Part shown: one piece after another, positions 49,789 to 60,189 of the stretch | Layout of the letters: every line of letters starts with the position of its first letter | Position numbering within the stretch: position 1 is the first letter of the stretch | DNA from: an uncultured Clostridia bacterium | Lineage (GTDB): Bacteria; Bacillota; Clostridia; UBA1381 | Assembly: GCA_947624165.1 (NCBI GenBank) | Contig: CANQJC010000003.1 | Coordinates: 37,885 to 101,884, forward strand | DNA: 64,000 nt | Direction: 5' to 3' | Program-made: the position numbers and the translations under genes | Notes under the pieces: generated by a model | Told to the model about the DNA's origin: nothing | The model's database searches: none | What the model saw: the letters and a program-made list of their open reading frames with translations, nothing else

Positions 49789-50577
49789 ATGAAAAAGAAA
49801 ATATCTGTTCTTATAGCAGATGACAACGAAAAACTGAACCGCGAGCTGTCCGATTGCGTAAAAAGCCGAAGCGATATGACGCTTGCTTCGCAGGCTTACG
49901 ACGGTGAAGAAGCGTACAAGCTTATTCTGGAAACATCGCCGGACGCGGTGATTCTCGACTTGGTCATGCCCAAGCTTGACGGCATAGGGATAATTAAGAA
50001 GCTGTCAAACGCTCCGCTGCCGAAACACCCGAAAATAATCGTATATTCTATCTCTGCAAGTGCGATCGAAATGGCTGCGTCTGTCGGAGGAGTAAGTTAC
50101 TGTCTTCTGAAGCCGCAAAGCTGCGAACGCGTATGCGAGGTTATACGCGACGTATCGTCTCAGCATGTAAGCGGCGCAATAAGCATAGGCGAACGCGTCA
50201 TCTCACCCGTACCGTCCAAAGATGAGGAGGTCGATCTTGAAACGGTCGTTACCGACTTTATCCATGAGCTTGGAGTACCGGCGCACATAAAAGGCTATCA
50301 ATACATCAGAAGCGCGATCATGATGGTCGTTGAAAATATGGACTTACTTAATTTTATTACAAAACAGCTCTATCCCGAAATCGCAAAGGCGTACAATACG
50401 ACCGCAAGCCGTGTTGAAAGAGCGATTCGTCATTCGATCGAAGTCGCGTGGACGCGCGGCAAGCCGGAAATAATGAACGAGATCTTCGGATACACGATAC
50501 ACACCGGCAAGGGTAAGCCCACAAATTCGGAATTCATCGCCATGGTTGCCGACAGAATACGCCTGAACCTTAAGTAA
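49789..50577 (+). CDS. spo0A: Sporulation transcription factor Spo0A
   Basis: [22 protein letters not shown]...[22 protein letters not shown]-terminal [59 protein letters not shown]. Confidence 0.97.
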   Translation: MKKKISVLIADDNEKLNRELSDCVKSRSDMTLASQAYDGEEAYKLILETSPDAVILDLVMPKLDGIGIIKKLSNAPLPKHPKIIVYSISASAIEMAASVGGVSYCLLKPQSCERVCEVIRDVSSQHVSGAISIGERVISPVPSKDEEVDLETVVTDFIHELGVPAHIKGYQYIRSAIMMVVENMDLLNFITKQLYPEIAKAYNTTASRVERAIRHSIEVAWTRGKPEIMNEIFGYTIHTGKGKPTNSEFIAMVADRIRLNLK

Positions 50578-50593
50578 AATAATATTTAAAATC

Positions 50594-50624
50594 AAAAAAA
50601 CGGCGAAAACGCCGTTTTTTTTAT
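50594..50624. terminator. Bidirectional terminator between convergent spo0A and S8 peptidase gene
   Basis: aaaaaaacggcgaaaacgccgtttttttt. Confidence 0.8.
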
Positions 50625-52732
50625 TGAAGCTTTAGCGGTGAAGCGTATGGTTTTTGGTCTTTATTCCACACATAAAGTATAACGTCGCAGTCCGAAAATT
50701 CATTTGGAATATCAAATTCGGCATTCATGGACGCAATATCGGGTATTACCACACTTTTCAGCTCGTTCCCGTCTCTCAGCGCGGCAAAGAGAAGTATATC
50801 ACTCTCATTTATTTGTTCGGAAAATTCAAGCGAAACGCTCACTGAATTCATATTCCGCACCGCATGGATAGCGTTTATATCCTCACCGCCCGTCCCGTCG
50901 GAAGTAGGCTCCGGCGTGGGCGCAGACGTAGGCGTCGGCGTTATTGTGGATATAGGCGTCGGCGTGGGTGTAAGAGTTGGCGTGGGCGTGGGAGTAGGTG
51001 TAAGGGTTGGTGAAGGCGTGGGAGTAGGGGTCGGTGTCGGCGTGGGTGTTGGGGTAGGGGTCGGCGTGGGTGTCGGCGTAGGGGTCGGCGTGAGTGTCGG
51101 CGTGGATGTAGGCGTGGGCGTGGGGGTAGGTGTCGGAGTCGGAGTTGGGGTTGGTGTGGGCGTAGGGGTCGGTTTTATGACTTCAACCCTGCACGTACCC
51201 TCAATTTCACCGTAAGAAACTGTAATATCGGACGTACCGTAATCAACGGCTTCGACAACTCCGTTGCTGACCGATACCGCGTCGGTGTTGCTCGACTTCC
51301 ATACCGGCGTATCCGTGGTATCGCTCGGGAACACGCTATACTCGATTTTTGCCTTATCTCCTTTAATCAGTGTGATTTTTTCTTTTGACATTTCCACGCG
51401 TTCTGCATGCAGAAGAACAGCTTCAAGCGCGTCAAGACGCGCGCCGGTATTGACCTTACCCGTTAATGTGCTGATTTTAAACGCGCCGCTTTTCAATTTA
51501 TCCGCAATTTGCAAAGGCGTCATATAGGGAAATTTTGCCTTAACGACTGCCGCCGCGCTCGAAACCATAGGCGCAGCCATTGACGTACCGCTCGATGAAG
51601 CGTATGTCGCCAGATTGTTTTGCGATACTTTACAATAAGTGCTTATAATGCTTGATCCCGGAGCGGCAATATCCACCTCCGTTGCTCCGTAGTTTGAAAA
51701 ATATGACAAAGCGTCGTTTTTATCGGTGGACGCTACGGAAATCACATTGTCAAGGTCAAACGAAGCGGGGTACATCTTTTTCACATCATTATCCGACGAA
51801 TCGTTTCCCGCCGCGGCTACAAACAGCGTATTCCGGCAAGCCTGAATATTATCATAAATCAACTTATCCTCGTATTCCGTACCGAAGCTGCAATTGACAA
51901 TATCAAAATTTTTTTCTTTCACGTATTGGATAGCCTTATATAAATTTGCGGAAGATGAAGAGTCAAAAAAGGTTTTCAGCGGAACGATTTTAGCGTTACG
52001 CGCAAGCGACGCAACGCCTATCGAATTATTTGTGGACGCGCTTATTATTCCCGCCACATGCGTGCCGTGTCCCACGGTATCGGTCGGATCGTTGTCCTGC
52101 GGCAGCGACGAACCGTTATAGAAATCCCAGCCGTGTATATCGTCGTCATAGCCGTTGCCGTCGTCATCGTAATTCGGCTTGCCGTTCGCTTCCGCGGAAT
52201 TGACCCATATATTATCCTTTAAATCGGGATGAGACATCAAAACGCCGCTGTCTATCACGGCTACGGTCACATCGGAACAGTCTATATCCATATCCCAGAC
52301 GTCGGGCGCGTTTATTATATCAAGTCCGTATTGCTGTGAATAGTAATAGTCGTCCGGCGTTCCGTAAAGCTCGTATATGTAATTCGGCTGCGCATAGTCT
52401 ATCCCGGGTTCGGCATTCAGCTCGTCTATAAGCTTCAACACGTTTTCGCGTCCCCCCTCCTCAAGGGTCAGCAAATAAGTATGCCCTTCGTTCGGCAGGG
52501 CAAAAATCGAAAACGGAGCGGAAGGATTATTATCAAGATTTTCTATATCGGACAAGGCGAATCCGTCAAACGGTGACGACGCCAAAAACAGACGTATTCC
52601 TACCGGCTGAGATTTTGTGACCGCAATAACGGTCGAATAATCAAAATCCGCTGCGGAAGCCGATACGGCGCACATGGCACAAAAAGCCGCCGAGGTCAGT
52701 ATGATTTGTATCAGCTTCTTCATTACGGTCAC
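50621..52732 (-). CDS. Secreted S8 family subtilisin-like peptidase with Ig-like (BIG2) domain, Pro-Thr linker and C-terminal domain
   Basis: Signal peptide; catalytic motifs [91 protein letters not shown]; (TP)n linker. Confidence 0.93.
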   Translation of the reverse strand: MTVMKKLIQIILTSAAFCAMCAVSASAADFDYSTVIAVTKSQPVGIRLFLASSPFDGFALSDIENLDNNPSAPFSIFALPNEGHTYLLTLEEGGRENVLKLIDELNAEPGIDYAQPNYIYELYGTPDDYYYSQQYGLDIINAPDVWDMDIDCSDVTVAVIDSGVLMSHPDLKDNIWVNSAEANGKPNYDDDGNGYDDDIHGWDFYNGSSLPQDNDPTDTVGHGTHVAGIISASTNNSIGVASLARNAKIVPLKTFFDSSSSANLYKAIQYVKEKNFDIVNCSFGTEYEDKLIYDNIQACRNTLFVAAAGNDSSDNDVKKMYPASFDLDNVISVASTDKNDALSYFSNYGATEVDIAAPGSSIISTYCKVSQNNLATYASSSGTSMAAPMVSSAAAVVKAKFPYMTPLQIADKLKSGAFKISTLTGKVNTGARLDALEAVLLHAERVEMSKEKITLIKGDKAKIEYSVFPSDTTDTPVWKSSNTDAVSVSNGVVEAVDYGTSDITVSYGEIEGTCRVEVIKPTPTPTPTPTPTPTPTPTPTPTSTPTLTPTPTPTPTPTPTPTPTPTPTPTPTPSPTLTPTPTPTPTLTPTPTPISTITPTPTSAPTPEPTSDGTGGEDINAIHAVRNMNSVSVSLEFSEQINESDILLFAALRDGNELKSVVIPDIASMNAEFDIPNEFSDCDVILYVWNKDQKPYASPLKLQ
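50909..51173. repeat. Degenerate GT/GGCGTG-type tandem repeat encoding the Pro-Thr linker
   Basis: Hexamer-like units ggcgtg/ggtgtc/ggggta repeated; encodes (TP)n on the minus strand. Confidence 0.9.
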
Positions 52733-52838
52733 ACCCTTTCGATATGGTTACTCAAAGTAATTGTATCATACAAAAAGAATTTTTGCAACAAAAAACTCCC
52801 TTTTTCGGGGAGTTATAAGCCGCTTTTTACGTTAATGC

Positions 52839-53369
52839 TCATATTTCCGGCGCGAGATAATTTTTATCGCCCAGTGCCTTCTCTATGAGGTCGAGCGTTT
52901 CCTCGCTGTCGGCTTTGACCGTATGATAATGATATCCCGACGTGACGTTCATAAGCGACGTGGATTTGCCGCTGACAAGTCCCTCTACACACATACACAC
53001 GTCGCGGCGCGATGAAAGGTTAAGCTTTGCTTCTATCCTTCCGTATACTCTGTGCCACACAAAAACGTCCTCGACAGTACCGCCCAGGTCAACTATTGTA
53101 TTAAGTTCGTCCTCCGTCTGCTCGTTCGTGTGATAGACCTTGAAAGCGCGCGTATAAGCGCGGCTGTCGTTTATGGCATATCCCCTGCTTGTAGACAGGA
53201 TATCCAAGCCGGACGCCTTAAGGATAGCCACGTCCTGAACGATGACCTGCCGCGACACGCCGAGCAGCTTTGCAAGCGCGTTTCCCGAAACGGGAACGGA
53301 GCTTTCGCTGATAAGCCGTGTTATTTCCTTTCGTCTTTCGGCTGAGTTCATTTCATCTACCTCTTTCAA
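52839..53369 (-). CDS. niaR: NiaR-type transcriptional repressor (HTH_11 + 3H domain)
   Basis: RRKEITRLISESSVPVSGNALAKLLGVSRQVIVQDVAILKASGLDILSTSRGYAI; three conserved-His domain (YHTNEQTEDELNTIVDLGG...VWHRVYGRI...SGYHYHTVKA); adjacent to nadCBA. Confidence 0.93.
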   Translation of the reverse strand: MKEVDEMNSAERRKEITRLISESSVPVSGNALAKLLGVSRQVIVQDVAILKASGLDILSTSRGYAINDSRAYTRAFKVYHTNEQTEDELNTIVDLGGTVEDVFVWHRVYGRIEAKLNLSSRRDVCMCVEGLVSGKSTSLMNVTSGYHYHTVKADSEETLDLIEKALGDKNYLAPEI

Positions 53370-54217
53370 ATCGCGTGAAGATTCTTCAGCGATAAATCCA
53401 TAATCGGCGCGGAATGTGTCAGCGCGCCGCTTGAAATATAATCTACGCCTATGTCGACCAATTTACCTATATTTTCCCGCGTCACGTTGCCGCTGCATTC
53501 CGTTTCGGCTCTGCCCTTTGTAAGTTTTACGGCTTCGCGCATATCGTCGACGCTCATATTGTCGAGCATGATTATATCCGCTCCCGCGTCAAGCGCGTCT
53601 CTTAGCATGTCAAGATTTTCGACCTCTATTTCTATTTTTCTGACAAACGGCGCGTATTCCCTGGCAAGTCTTACCGCTTCTTTTACTCCTCCCGCCGCGC
53701 CTATATGATTATCCTTAAGGAGTATTCCGTCGCTGAGATTATAGCGATGATTACAGCCGCCGCCGACCTTTACCGCATATTTCTCGAATACGCGCATATT
53801 GGGCGTGGTTTTGCGCGTGTCAAGCAGTTTTGTGTTGCAGCCCTCAAGCAATTTTACTATCGAATGTGTATATGTCGCGATACCGCTCATGCGCTGAAGA
53901 TAATTAAGCGCGGTTCGTTCACCCGAAAGCAGAACGCGTATATCTCCGCGTACCGTTCCTATCTTCTCCCCGTTTTTTACCTCGTCGCCGTCCTTCACGT
54001 TTGAGATAAATTCGGTATCTTTGTCAAGAAGCTCAAATACGCGTTTAAAAACGCCCAGTCCCGCTATGATACCGTCCTGCTTGCATATAAGCTCCACCTC
54101 GCCCGCTCGCTTCTCAGGCATTACGGAATTTGTTGTTATATCCTCGCTTGTTATATCTTCTCGCAACGCATTCATAATAAGCTCGTCAACGTTAAGCTTC
54201 ATTGTTATGCCGTTCAT
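53366..54217 (-). CDS. nadC: Nicotinate-nucleotide pyrophosphorylase (carboxylating)
   Basis: GERTALNYLQRMSGIATYTH...LLDTRKTTPNMRVFEKYAVKVGGGCNHRYNLSDGILLKDNHI. Confidence 0.97.
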   Translation of the reverse strand: MNGITMKLNVDELIMNALREDITSEDITTNSVMPEKRAGEVELICKQDGIIAGLGVFKRVFELLDKDTEFISNVKDGDEVKNGEKIGTVRGDIRVLLSGERTALNYLQRMSGIATYTHSIVKLLEGCNTKLLDTRKTTPNMRVFEKYAVKVGGGCNHRYNLSDGILLKDNHIGAAGGVKEAVRLAREYAPFVRKIEIEVENLDMLRDALDAGADIIMLDNMSVDDMREAVKLTKGRAETECSGNVTRENIGKLVDIGVDYISSGALTHSAPIMDLSLKNLHAI

Positions 54218-55484
54218 TCTTTTCTCTCTCCTTTTCTATTGCGTCAAGAACCTCCGCTTTGTATATCTTCTGATATTCCTCGTATCGTCTGCCGTCCGCG
54301 CGTACATTTTCGGTAAATTCCGACGGGGAATACGTTTCCCCTATTCGTTTTGCCGCGCGTTTTGCAAAAACAAGGCTTTCGAGAAGCGAATTGCTCGCGA
54401 GACGGTTTCTTCCGTGTACGCCGTTGCAAGCCGTTTCCCCCACGGCGTATAGGCGTTTCATTGACGTGGCACTGTATTTGTCCACATCTATGCCACCCAT
54501 AAAATAATGCTGCGACGGAACGACAGGTATAGATTCCTTTGTAACGTCGTACCCCTCCTCGATACAGTGTCGGTAAATATTCGGAAAATGATTTTTTATC
54601 ATTTCGGTTGGGATAGGCTTCATGGAAAGCCATACGTACGGCTTTTCATCCTTTTCCATTTCCTCGAAAATCGCCTTTGCAACAACGTCCCTCGGCAGAA
54701 GCTCGTCAACAAATCGGCGCATATGAGAATTGAAAAGGACTGCGCCTTCTCCGCGTACCGATTCGGATATAAGGAAACGCCGTCCGCGTTTTCTCGAATA
54801 AAGAGTAGTCGGATGTATCTGGATATAATCAATATTCTTCAGCTTTATATCGTGTCTCAGCGCGATTGCGAGCGCGTCGCCGGTAAGATGACGGTAGTTC
54901 GTTGAATTTTTGTAAAGACCGCCTATTCCGCCGGTGGCAAAAACGGTATAATCAGCCTTTATACTGCGGAATTTCCCGTTCTCGTCGTGTCCGATTATGC
55001 CAAAGCATTCGTTGCCGCGCTCGATGATATCGACCATTGTAAAATGCTCGACGATCGTTACGTTGTCAAGCTTTCTCACGGCGTTCAGAAGATGCGATGT
55101 TATTTCCTTGCCGGTCACGTCCTCATGAAACAAAATACGCGGCGCGGAATGACCGCCTTCCTTTGTGTATACAAATTCACCGTCGCGCTTTGTAAAGCGC
55201 ACTCCCGTCTTTTCAAGGTCGTCTATCACACCGCGCGACGAGCGTATCATGATTTCCACAGACTGCTTATTGTTCTCATAATGTCCCGCGCGCATTGTGT
55301 CCTCGAAATAGCTGTCGTAGTCGTCCTCGCTTTTAAGCACGCATATCCCGCCCTGCGCAAGGAACGAATCGCTCTTGTCGGCGGCTTCTTTTGTCACGAT
55401 TATGATTTTTTTATCACGCGGCAGATTCATGGCGCAGTATAAACCGCCCACGCCGCTGCCGGCGATGACTATATCCGTTTTCAT
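54192..55484 (-). CDS. nadB: L-aspartate oxidase
   Basis: DIVIAGSGVGGLYCAMNLP...SDSFLAQGGI...YRHLTGDALAIALRH...QIHPTTLY...QHYFMGGIDVD. Confidence 0.96.
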   Translation of the reverse strand: MKTDIVIAGSGVGGLYCAMNLPRDKKIIIVTKEAADKSDSFLAQGGICVLKSEDDYDSYFEDTMRAGHYENNKQSVEIMIRSSRGVIDDLEKTGVRFTKRDGEFVYTKEGGHSAPRILFHEDVTGKEITSHLLNAVRKLDNVTIVEHFTMVDIIERGNECFGIIGHDENGKFRSIKADYTVFATGGIGGLYKNSTNYRHLTGDALAIALRHDIKLKNIDYIQIHPTTLYSRKRGRRFLISESVRGEGAVLFNSHMRRFVDELLPRDVVAKAIFEEMEKDEKPYVWLSMKPIPTEMIKNHFPNIYRHCIEEGYDVTKESIPVVPSQHYFMGGIDVDKYSATSMKRLYAVGETACNGVHGRNRLASNSLLESLVFAKRAAKRIGETYSPSEFTENVRADGRRYEEYQKIYKAEVLDAIEKEREKNERHNNEA

Positions 55485-55498
55485 TTTTATCTCCTCGG

Positions 55499-56407
55499 TT
55501 ATTTTGCAATTTCAATCATTCTGTCAAGCGGTATCAACGCCCGCTTCCGTATTTCGTCGCTGACTTTCACTTCATTTTCGCCCGTTTTAAGCACATGGAG
55601 CACTTTTTCAAGCGTATTGAGCTTCATGTTCGGACAAAAATGATTCGACGACGCGAAATAAAATTTCTTTCCGGGATTTCTTTTCTTTAATTCGCAGCTC
55701 ACTCCGCTTTCCGTGCAAACAATAAATTCGTCGCTGTCGATTTTGGAAGCAAACTCTATGATCCCCGACGTGCTGCCTATGTAATCCGCTTCGTCAAGCA
55801 CGTCTTTTTTACATTCGGGGTGCGCCAAAACAAGCGCGTTGGGATATTTCGCCTTGATTTGTCCGAGATAATCCTTTGTTATAGATGCGTGAACATGGCA
55901 AAAGCCGTCGTTCAGTATAATATTTTTATCGCTTACCTGCTCCGCGACATATCTGCCCAGGTTTTCATCGGGGATAAAGAATATATTTTTGTTCGGAAGT
56001 GCTTCGACTATCTTGACCGCGTTTGACGACGTAACGCATACGTCGCTGTGACATTTAAGCTCGGATGTGGAATTTATATAGCACACTACCGCGAGATCGT
56101 CGTATTTTTCACGCATTTCCTCTATTTTCGCAACATCCGCCATATGCGCCATCGGGCAGTTGGCGGACTTGTCCGGCATAAGTACCGTTTTATCGGGATT
56201 TAATATTTTCGCGCTTTCACCCATAAACGATACGCCGCAGAACACAATCACATCCGCGCTGCTCTCTTTTGCTATCTTTGCAAGATAATACGAATCACCC
56301 ACGTAATCGGCGACATTCTGAACCTCGTCGTTAACGTAATAATGCGCGAGAATCACAGCGTTCTTTTCCTTTTTTAACCGTTCTGTTTCCTTAGCGATGT
56401 CTTTCAT
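55499..56407 (-). CDS. nadA: Quinolinate synthase NadA
   Basis: NAVILAHYYVNDEVQNVADYVGDSYYLAKIA...VFCGVSFMGESAKILNPDKTVLMPD...CHVHASI...AHPECKKDVLDEADYIGSTSGI. Confidence 0.97.
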   Translation of the reverse strand: MKDIAKETERLKKEKNAVILAHYYVNDEVQNVADYVGDSYYLAKIAKESSADVIVFCGVSFMGESAKILNPDKTVLMPDKSANCPMAHMADVAKIEEMREKYDDLAVVCYINSTSELKCHSDVCVTSSNAVKIVEALPNKNIFFIPDENLGRYVAEQVSDKNIILNDGFCHVHASITKDYLGQIKAKYPNALVLAHPECKKDVLDEADYIGSTSGIIEFASKIDSDEFIVCTESGVSCELKKRNPGKKFYFASSNHFCPNMKLNTLEKVLHVLKTGENEVKVSDEIRKRALIPLDRMIEIAK

Positions 56408-56449
56408 ATTTTTCCCCTCTTAAAGTTTCTTTGTTTATAAGTATATCAC

Positions 56450-56473
56450 GTGTCTTGCCACCTGTCAAGACAC
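56450..56473. promoter_or_regulatory. Candidate NiaR operator upstream of nadA
   Basis: Perfect inverted repeat GTGTCTTG-N8-CAAGACAC. Confidence 0.75.
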
Positions 56474-56508
56474 CTTTTCCGATAAATAAAAAAGGGCTGC
56501 GCGGCAAA

Positions 56509-56958
56509 TCAAATCACCGCGCTTCCCAAAAGGTTACGCAGCGTCCATAAGCCCTTCTCGTGATGCTCCGCGCCGCTGTCGGAATAGCAGTATGACGTCA
56601 AAACATTAAAGTCGTAGCCGCGGTCAAACAAATCGAGAGCGACCTTAAGCACGCACGCGCCCGTATTAAAGCCCACAATGTCATAATGCGCGTTTTTATC
56701 GAGCACGGAATAATCGTCCAGACCGTAGCCCTTTTTCTCGTAAATGCGGTCATATTTAAATTCGAGCGGTTTTGCGCCGTCCAAAAGCTTCCTCCAGTTC
56801 TGATACTTTATCCACGGGCTTCCCGTCTCATTTACGCATTGTGTAGCCACTATTTCTTCGTACTCGCTGTTTTTAATGAAATCGAGTATACGCTGATATT
56901 GTCCGTCTTTATCGGCAAATTCCGGCTGTACGTCGACCGCAAGCAATATGTTCTTCAT
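56509..56958 (-). CDS. Isochorismatase-like cysteine hydrolase
   Basis: LAVDVQPEFADKDG...ATQCVNETGSPW...YEKKGYGLDDYSVL...IVGFNTGACVLKVALDLFDRGYDFNVLTSYCYSDSG. Confidence 0.82.
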   Translation of the reverse strand: MKNILLAVDVQPEFADKDGQYQRILDFIKNSEYEEIVATQCVNETGSPWIKYQNWRKLLDGAKPLEFKYDRIYEKKGYGLDDYSVLDKNAHYDIVGFNTGACVLKVALDLFDRGYDFNVLTSYCYSDSGAEHHEKGLWTLRNLLGSAVI

Positions 56959-57014
56959 TATTTAGCTCCTTTTATTATAATATATTATATTCTGTCCGTT
57001 ATCCGTTTTTAAAT

Positions 57015-58004
57015 TCAGAAAGCCGAATCGTATATATATTTTTTAAATCCCTCTATATGTCCCTTAGCCGCCGTAAAAACATCATAGCTGAAATCAGGCG
57101 GCGGCGCGTCGATAAGTTTTCTTAAAATCCGAGCCGAGTCGAGCGAGGACGCGTCCGCATACTCGCCCGCATATCCCGCATATGATAAAGCGCGGCGTGT
57201 CTTTTCGGAGTACACGGCGGGGACGAACGGAATATTCATTCTTGCGGCGAGTACGCACGCGTGGAGACGCACTCCGAGAATTACCGAACATCGTCCGAGA
57301 TTTTTAAGCATGTTCGAAATATTATCATACTTTACAATATCAAACTTTTTCTTCCGTTTTGAAAGAGAATAAATAATATTCGCCGCCGCTTCGTCGTTTT
57401 CGCCGCCCGTATCGAAGCACATAAGGAGCACGTCCGCTCCGACGGCGTCGGAATACGCGTCGGCTGCACGTGCCGCGCCGAGGCAGTCCATTCCTTCCCT
57501 CACGCTTATGCCGAGAATATTTTCACGTCTTACCGATGGCAGCATACCGTCCGGCAGCGAAAAAACCATGTCGGGATATCTTTCACATCTTGTATGCAAA
57601 ATATTCTTTTGTATATAAAGCTGTGAAAAACTGTCGCGCACGGAAATATAATCATACCGCTTGATATCCTCTCCGATAACGCGCTCTATCAGAGCGTTCG
57701 GGAACGAATCAATGTTACAGCCTATTACGGCGCGGCGGCGCGCGCGCCTTGTATCGCGCAGTATTTCACGCACGCGGTATAAAACGTCTGAGTTATTGCG
57801 TATCAAAAAGCCCGAGCCTATAACGCGCAGTATCCAGTCGAAGCCCTTTTTTTCGTCGGTTTGGCGGACGTTTTCGATTTCGGTCGCTCCGACAGGGGAA
57901 TAAAGCTCATGCTCCGTAAGAGAACGCGCCGCGAGAGTCATCATCAAATCGTCGCCGAGATTTTTATCAAAGTAGCCGTCAAGAAAAATCTTCATTATTC
58001 CCAC
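57015..58004 (-). CDS. Polysaccharide pyruvyltransferase family protein
   Basis: MKIFLDGYFDKNLGDDLMMTLAARSL...YISVRDSFSQLYIQK...ILGISVREG...SVILGVRLHACVLAARMNIPFVPAVYSEKTRRAL. Confidence 0.88.
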   Translation of the reverse strand: MGIMKIFLDGYFDKNLGDDLMMTLAARSLTEHELYSPVGATEIENVRQTDEKKGFDWILRVIGSGFLIRNNSDVLYRVREILRDTRRARRRAVIGCNIDSFPNALIERVIGEDIKRYDYISVRDSFSQLYIQKNILHTRCERYPDMVFSLPDGMLPSVRRENILGISVREGMDCLGAARAADAYSDAVGADVLLMCFDTGGENDEAAANIIYSLSKRKKKFDIVKYDNISNMLKNLGRCSVILGVRLHACVLAARMNIPFVPAVYSEKTRRALSYAGYAGEYADASSLDSARILRKLIDAPPPDFSYDVFTAAKGHIEGFKKYIYDSAF

Positions 58005-58966
58005 CTCCCGACGTATTTTTTAGCCGCCGCAAGCTTAAGCGAAACGGGCAAAAACTTAAGCGCGCAGAGAAAAATCCTATGCTTCGGCTTACAGTTTCGT
58101 TTCAACGCCGCGTTTATATATCCTTTCATCTGTTCGGAAGAAAGTGCCTTCGCGGCGGCGTCTTGGTCGATATACGCGCATTGACCCGCATTGTACGCCG
58201 TGATCATGGCTGCCGTATAAGAAGCCGCATCTCTCATCGCCCCGTCCGCATTCTTTATATATTCGAAAAAAAGTGACGAAACGGCTTCAAGTCTTTCCTT
58301 CGGACGCGCGTGGAAATGACTGTTTTCATGCTGATAATAATTATAGTATGCCGCAGAAATAAAGCTTATCGTTTTTATATGCGGTATCAGTTCGAGGTTG
58401 AACATTAAATCCTCCGAAAAATACTTTTTCGTATCGCGGAATTTGACCCCTGTTTGTTCCAAAAAAACGCGCTTGAAGAGCTTATTGCAGACCTCATAGC
58501 TATGGCGGCAGGTAGTGAAATATTTATCCGTGTAATCGCCGCAGTCCGTCACCGTAACGGTTTCATCGACCGATTTAAGCTGCGTTACGCGTCTTCCGTC
58601 CGAATATATATCCGTTATATTGCATTGAACCACGTCCGCCGCCGAGCTTAACGCTCCGCCATACATTTTTTCAAGCATGTCGGCTTCTACCGTGTCGTCC
58701 GCATCGACAAAAGATATGTATTCGCCGCGCGCCGCGCGCATCCCTGTGTTACGCGCAAAGCCCTGTCCGGCATTTTCCTGCGAAATAACTGTTATCCGCT
58801 CATCGTTAAACGTTGACAGCACGGAGAGAGTGTCGTCCGAGGAACCGTCGTTCACAACGATAATTTCAATATCCGAAAGCGTCTGTCCCATTACGCTTTC
58901 CAAACACCGCGCTATTGTTTCGCGTCCGTTGTAAACAGGTATAATTACACTTACCTTAATATTCAC
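57995..58966 (-). CDS. Family 2 glycosyltransferase
   Basis: KVSVIIPVYNGRETIARCLESVMGQTLSDIEIIVVNDGSSDDTLSVL...SFVDADDTVEADMLEKMY. Confidence 0.95.
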   Translation of the reverse strand: MNIKVSVIIPVYNGRETIARCLESVMGQTLSDIEIIVVNDGSSDDTLSVLSTFNDERITVISQENAGQGFARNTGMRAARGEYISFVDADDTVEADMLEKMYGGALSSAADVVQCNITDIYSDGRRVTQLKSVDETVTVTDCGDYTDKYFTTCRHSYEVCNKLFKRVFLEQTGVKFRDTKKYFSEDLMFNLELIPHIKTISFISAAYYNYYQHENSHFHARPKERLEAVSSLFFEYIKNADGAMRDAASYTAAMITAYNAGQCAYIDQDAAAKALSSEQMKGYINAALKRNCKPKHRIFLCALKFLPVSLKLAAAKKYVGRWE

Positions 58967-59076
58967 GCCGTTTCCTCTCCCTCCGTCTTTTTTCTACGCA
59001 TATAATATCACAAATGCTTATGTTTGTAAATAGTCCGTCCGCGCCGTATCGATACGAGCAGGCGTAAAAACGGGCG

Positions 59077-59105
59077 TTGACTATACGTCCGAATCATGGT
59101 ATACT
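59077..59105 (+). promoter_or_regulatory. Sigma-A-type promoter for GT2-flippase operon
   Basis: TTGACT - 17 bp - TATACT. Confidence 0.65.
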
Positions 59106-59133
59106 GATTATATAACGACAATGACGAAAGGAA

Positions 59134-60189
59134 GTGCGGCAAATGAACCCTACTCTGAGCATAATTGTACCCGTTTATAATGTCCGCGCTTTTTTGGAGA
59201 AATGTATAAAAAGTATCCTTGCCCAAACATTCACGGATTTTGAGCTGATACTCATAGACGACGGTTCCACAGACGGAAGCGGAGAAATATGCGACCGTTT
59301 CTCCACTCTTGACGACAGAATAAAGGTCATCCACAAGGAAAACGGCGGCGTTGTAAGCGCGCGCAAGGTCGGCATAAGCGCGGCGCGCGGCGAATACGCC
59401 GGATATGTTGACGGAGACGATTGGATCGACGCGGAAATGTACGAAAAAATGGTGCATTATATGAGATCCTACGACTGCGACCTCGTAATGTGCGACGTCG
59501 CTCATGAAAGCAAATCGCTTCCTTTTTCGTCGGGCGCGACGCGCGCAGATATGGAAGCGGGGTATTATGATTACGAAACTCTCAAATCGGAAATACTGCC
59601 CAAAATGCTTTACGCGGGTGATTTCTATACGTTTGGCATTTATCCCGTTATTTGGAATAAGCTTTATCGGCGCGAAAAGCTGATATCTCACCAAATGGCT
59701 ATCGACGAGAATATACGTATCGGCGAGGACGCGGCATGCGTGTACCCGTACCTGCTCGACAGCAAGAGCTTATATTTCATAAAAGACATGTCGCTTTACC
59801 ATTACAGACATTCCGAAAAGCAAATGACGGCTGCCTATGACGATATATACTTTGAACGTTTTAAATCACTTTATGATTTTTTCCGAAAATCGAAAATAGC
59901 TTCATCGCCATACGCGGATCAGCTTTACTATTATTATGCGTATATGGTCAAGACGTCGATCGCCAACGAATTGAAAAAGGACAGCAATATCTCGTTTTCC
60001 GAGAAGCTTAAGAACATAAAAGAAATTTGTGATTTTACGAAGCGGGAAGGTTTTCTCGATAAAATAAACATATCCGCTCTGCATCACAGGCTTTATTTTA
60101 CGCTCCTGAAGCTCGGCATACCGCTCCCTATCATGGCGGGCGTGAGCATAACAAAGTTCATTCAAAAAATTTTCGGGGGAAGGGCATGA
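59134..60189 (+). CDS. Family 2 glycosyltransferase
   Basis: TLSIIVPVYNVRAFLEKCIKSILAQTFTDFELILIDDGSTDGSGEICDRF...GYVDGDDWIDAEMYEKMV. Confidence 0.95.
   Translation: MRQMNPTLSIIVPVYNVRAFLEKCIKSILAQTFTDFELILIDDGSTDGSGEICDRFSTLDDRIKVIHKENGGVVSARKVGISAARGEYAGYVDGDDWIDAEMYEKMVHYMRSYDCDLVMCDVAHESKSLPFSSGATRADMEAGYYDYETLKSEILPKMLYAGDFYTFGIYPVIWNKLYRREKLISHQMAIDENIRIGEDAACVYPYLLDSKSLYFIKDMSLYHYRHSEKQMTAAYDDIYFERFKSLYDFFRKSKIASSPYADQLYYYYAYMVKTSIANELKKDSNISFSEKLKNIKEICDFTKREGFLDKINISALHHRLYFTLLKLGIPLPIMAGVSITKFIQKIFGGRA

Noticed and set aside
50909-51173. Possible CRISPR-like or satellite array
   Set aside because: No fixed repeat/spacer alternation; units are degenerate hexamers fully explained by coding for Pro-Thr.
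50727-51215. 162-aa plus-strand ORF rich in VGVGVG, elastin-like
   Set aside because: Antisense reading of the (TP)n repeat in the S8 peptidase.
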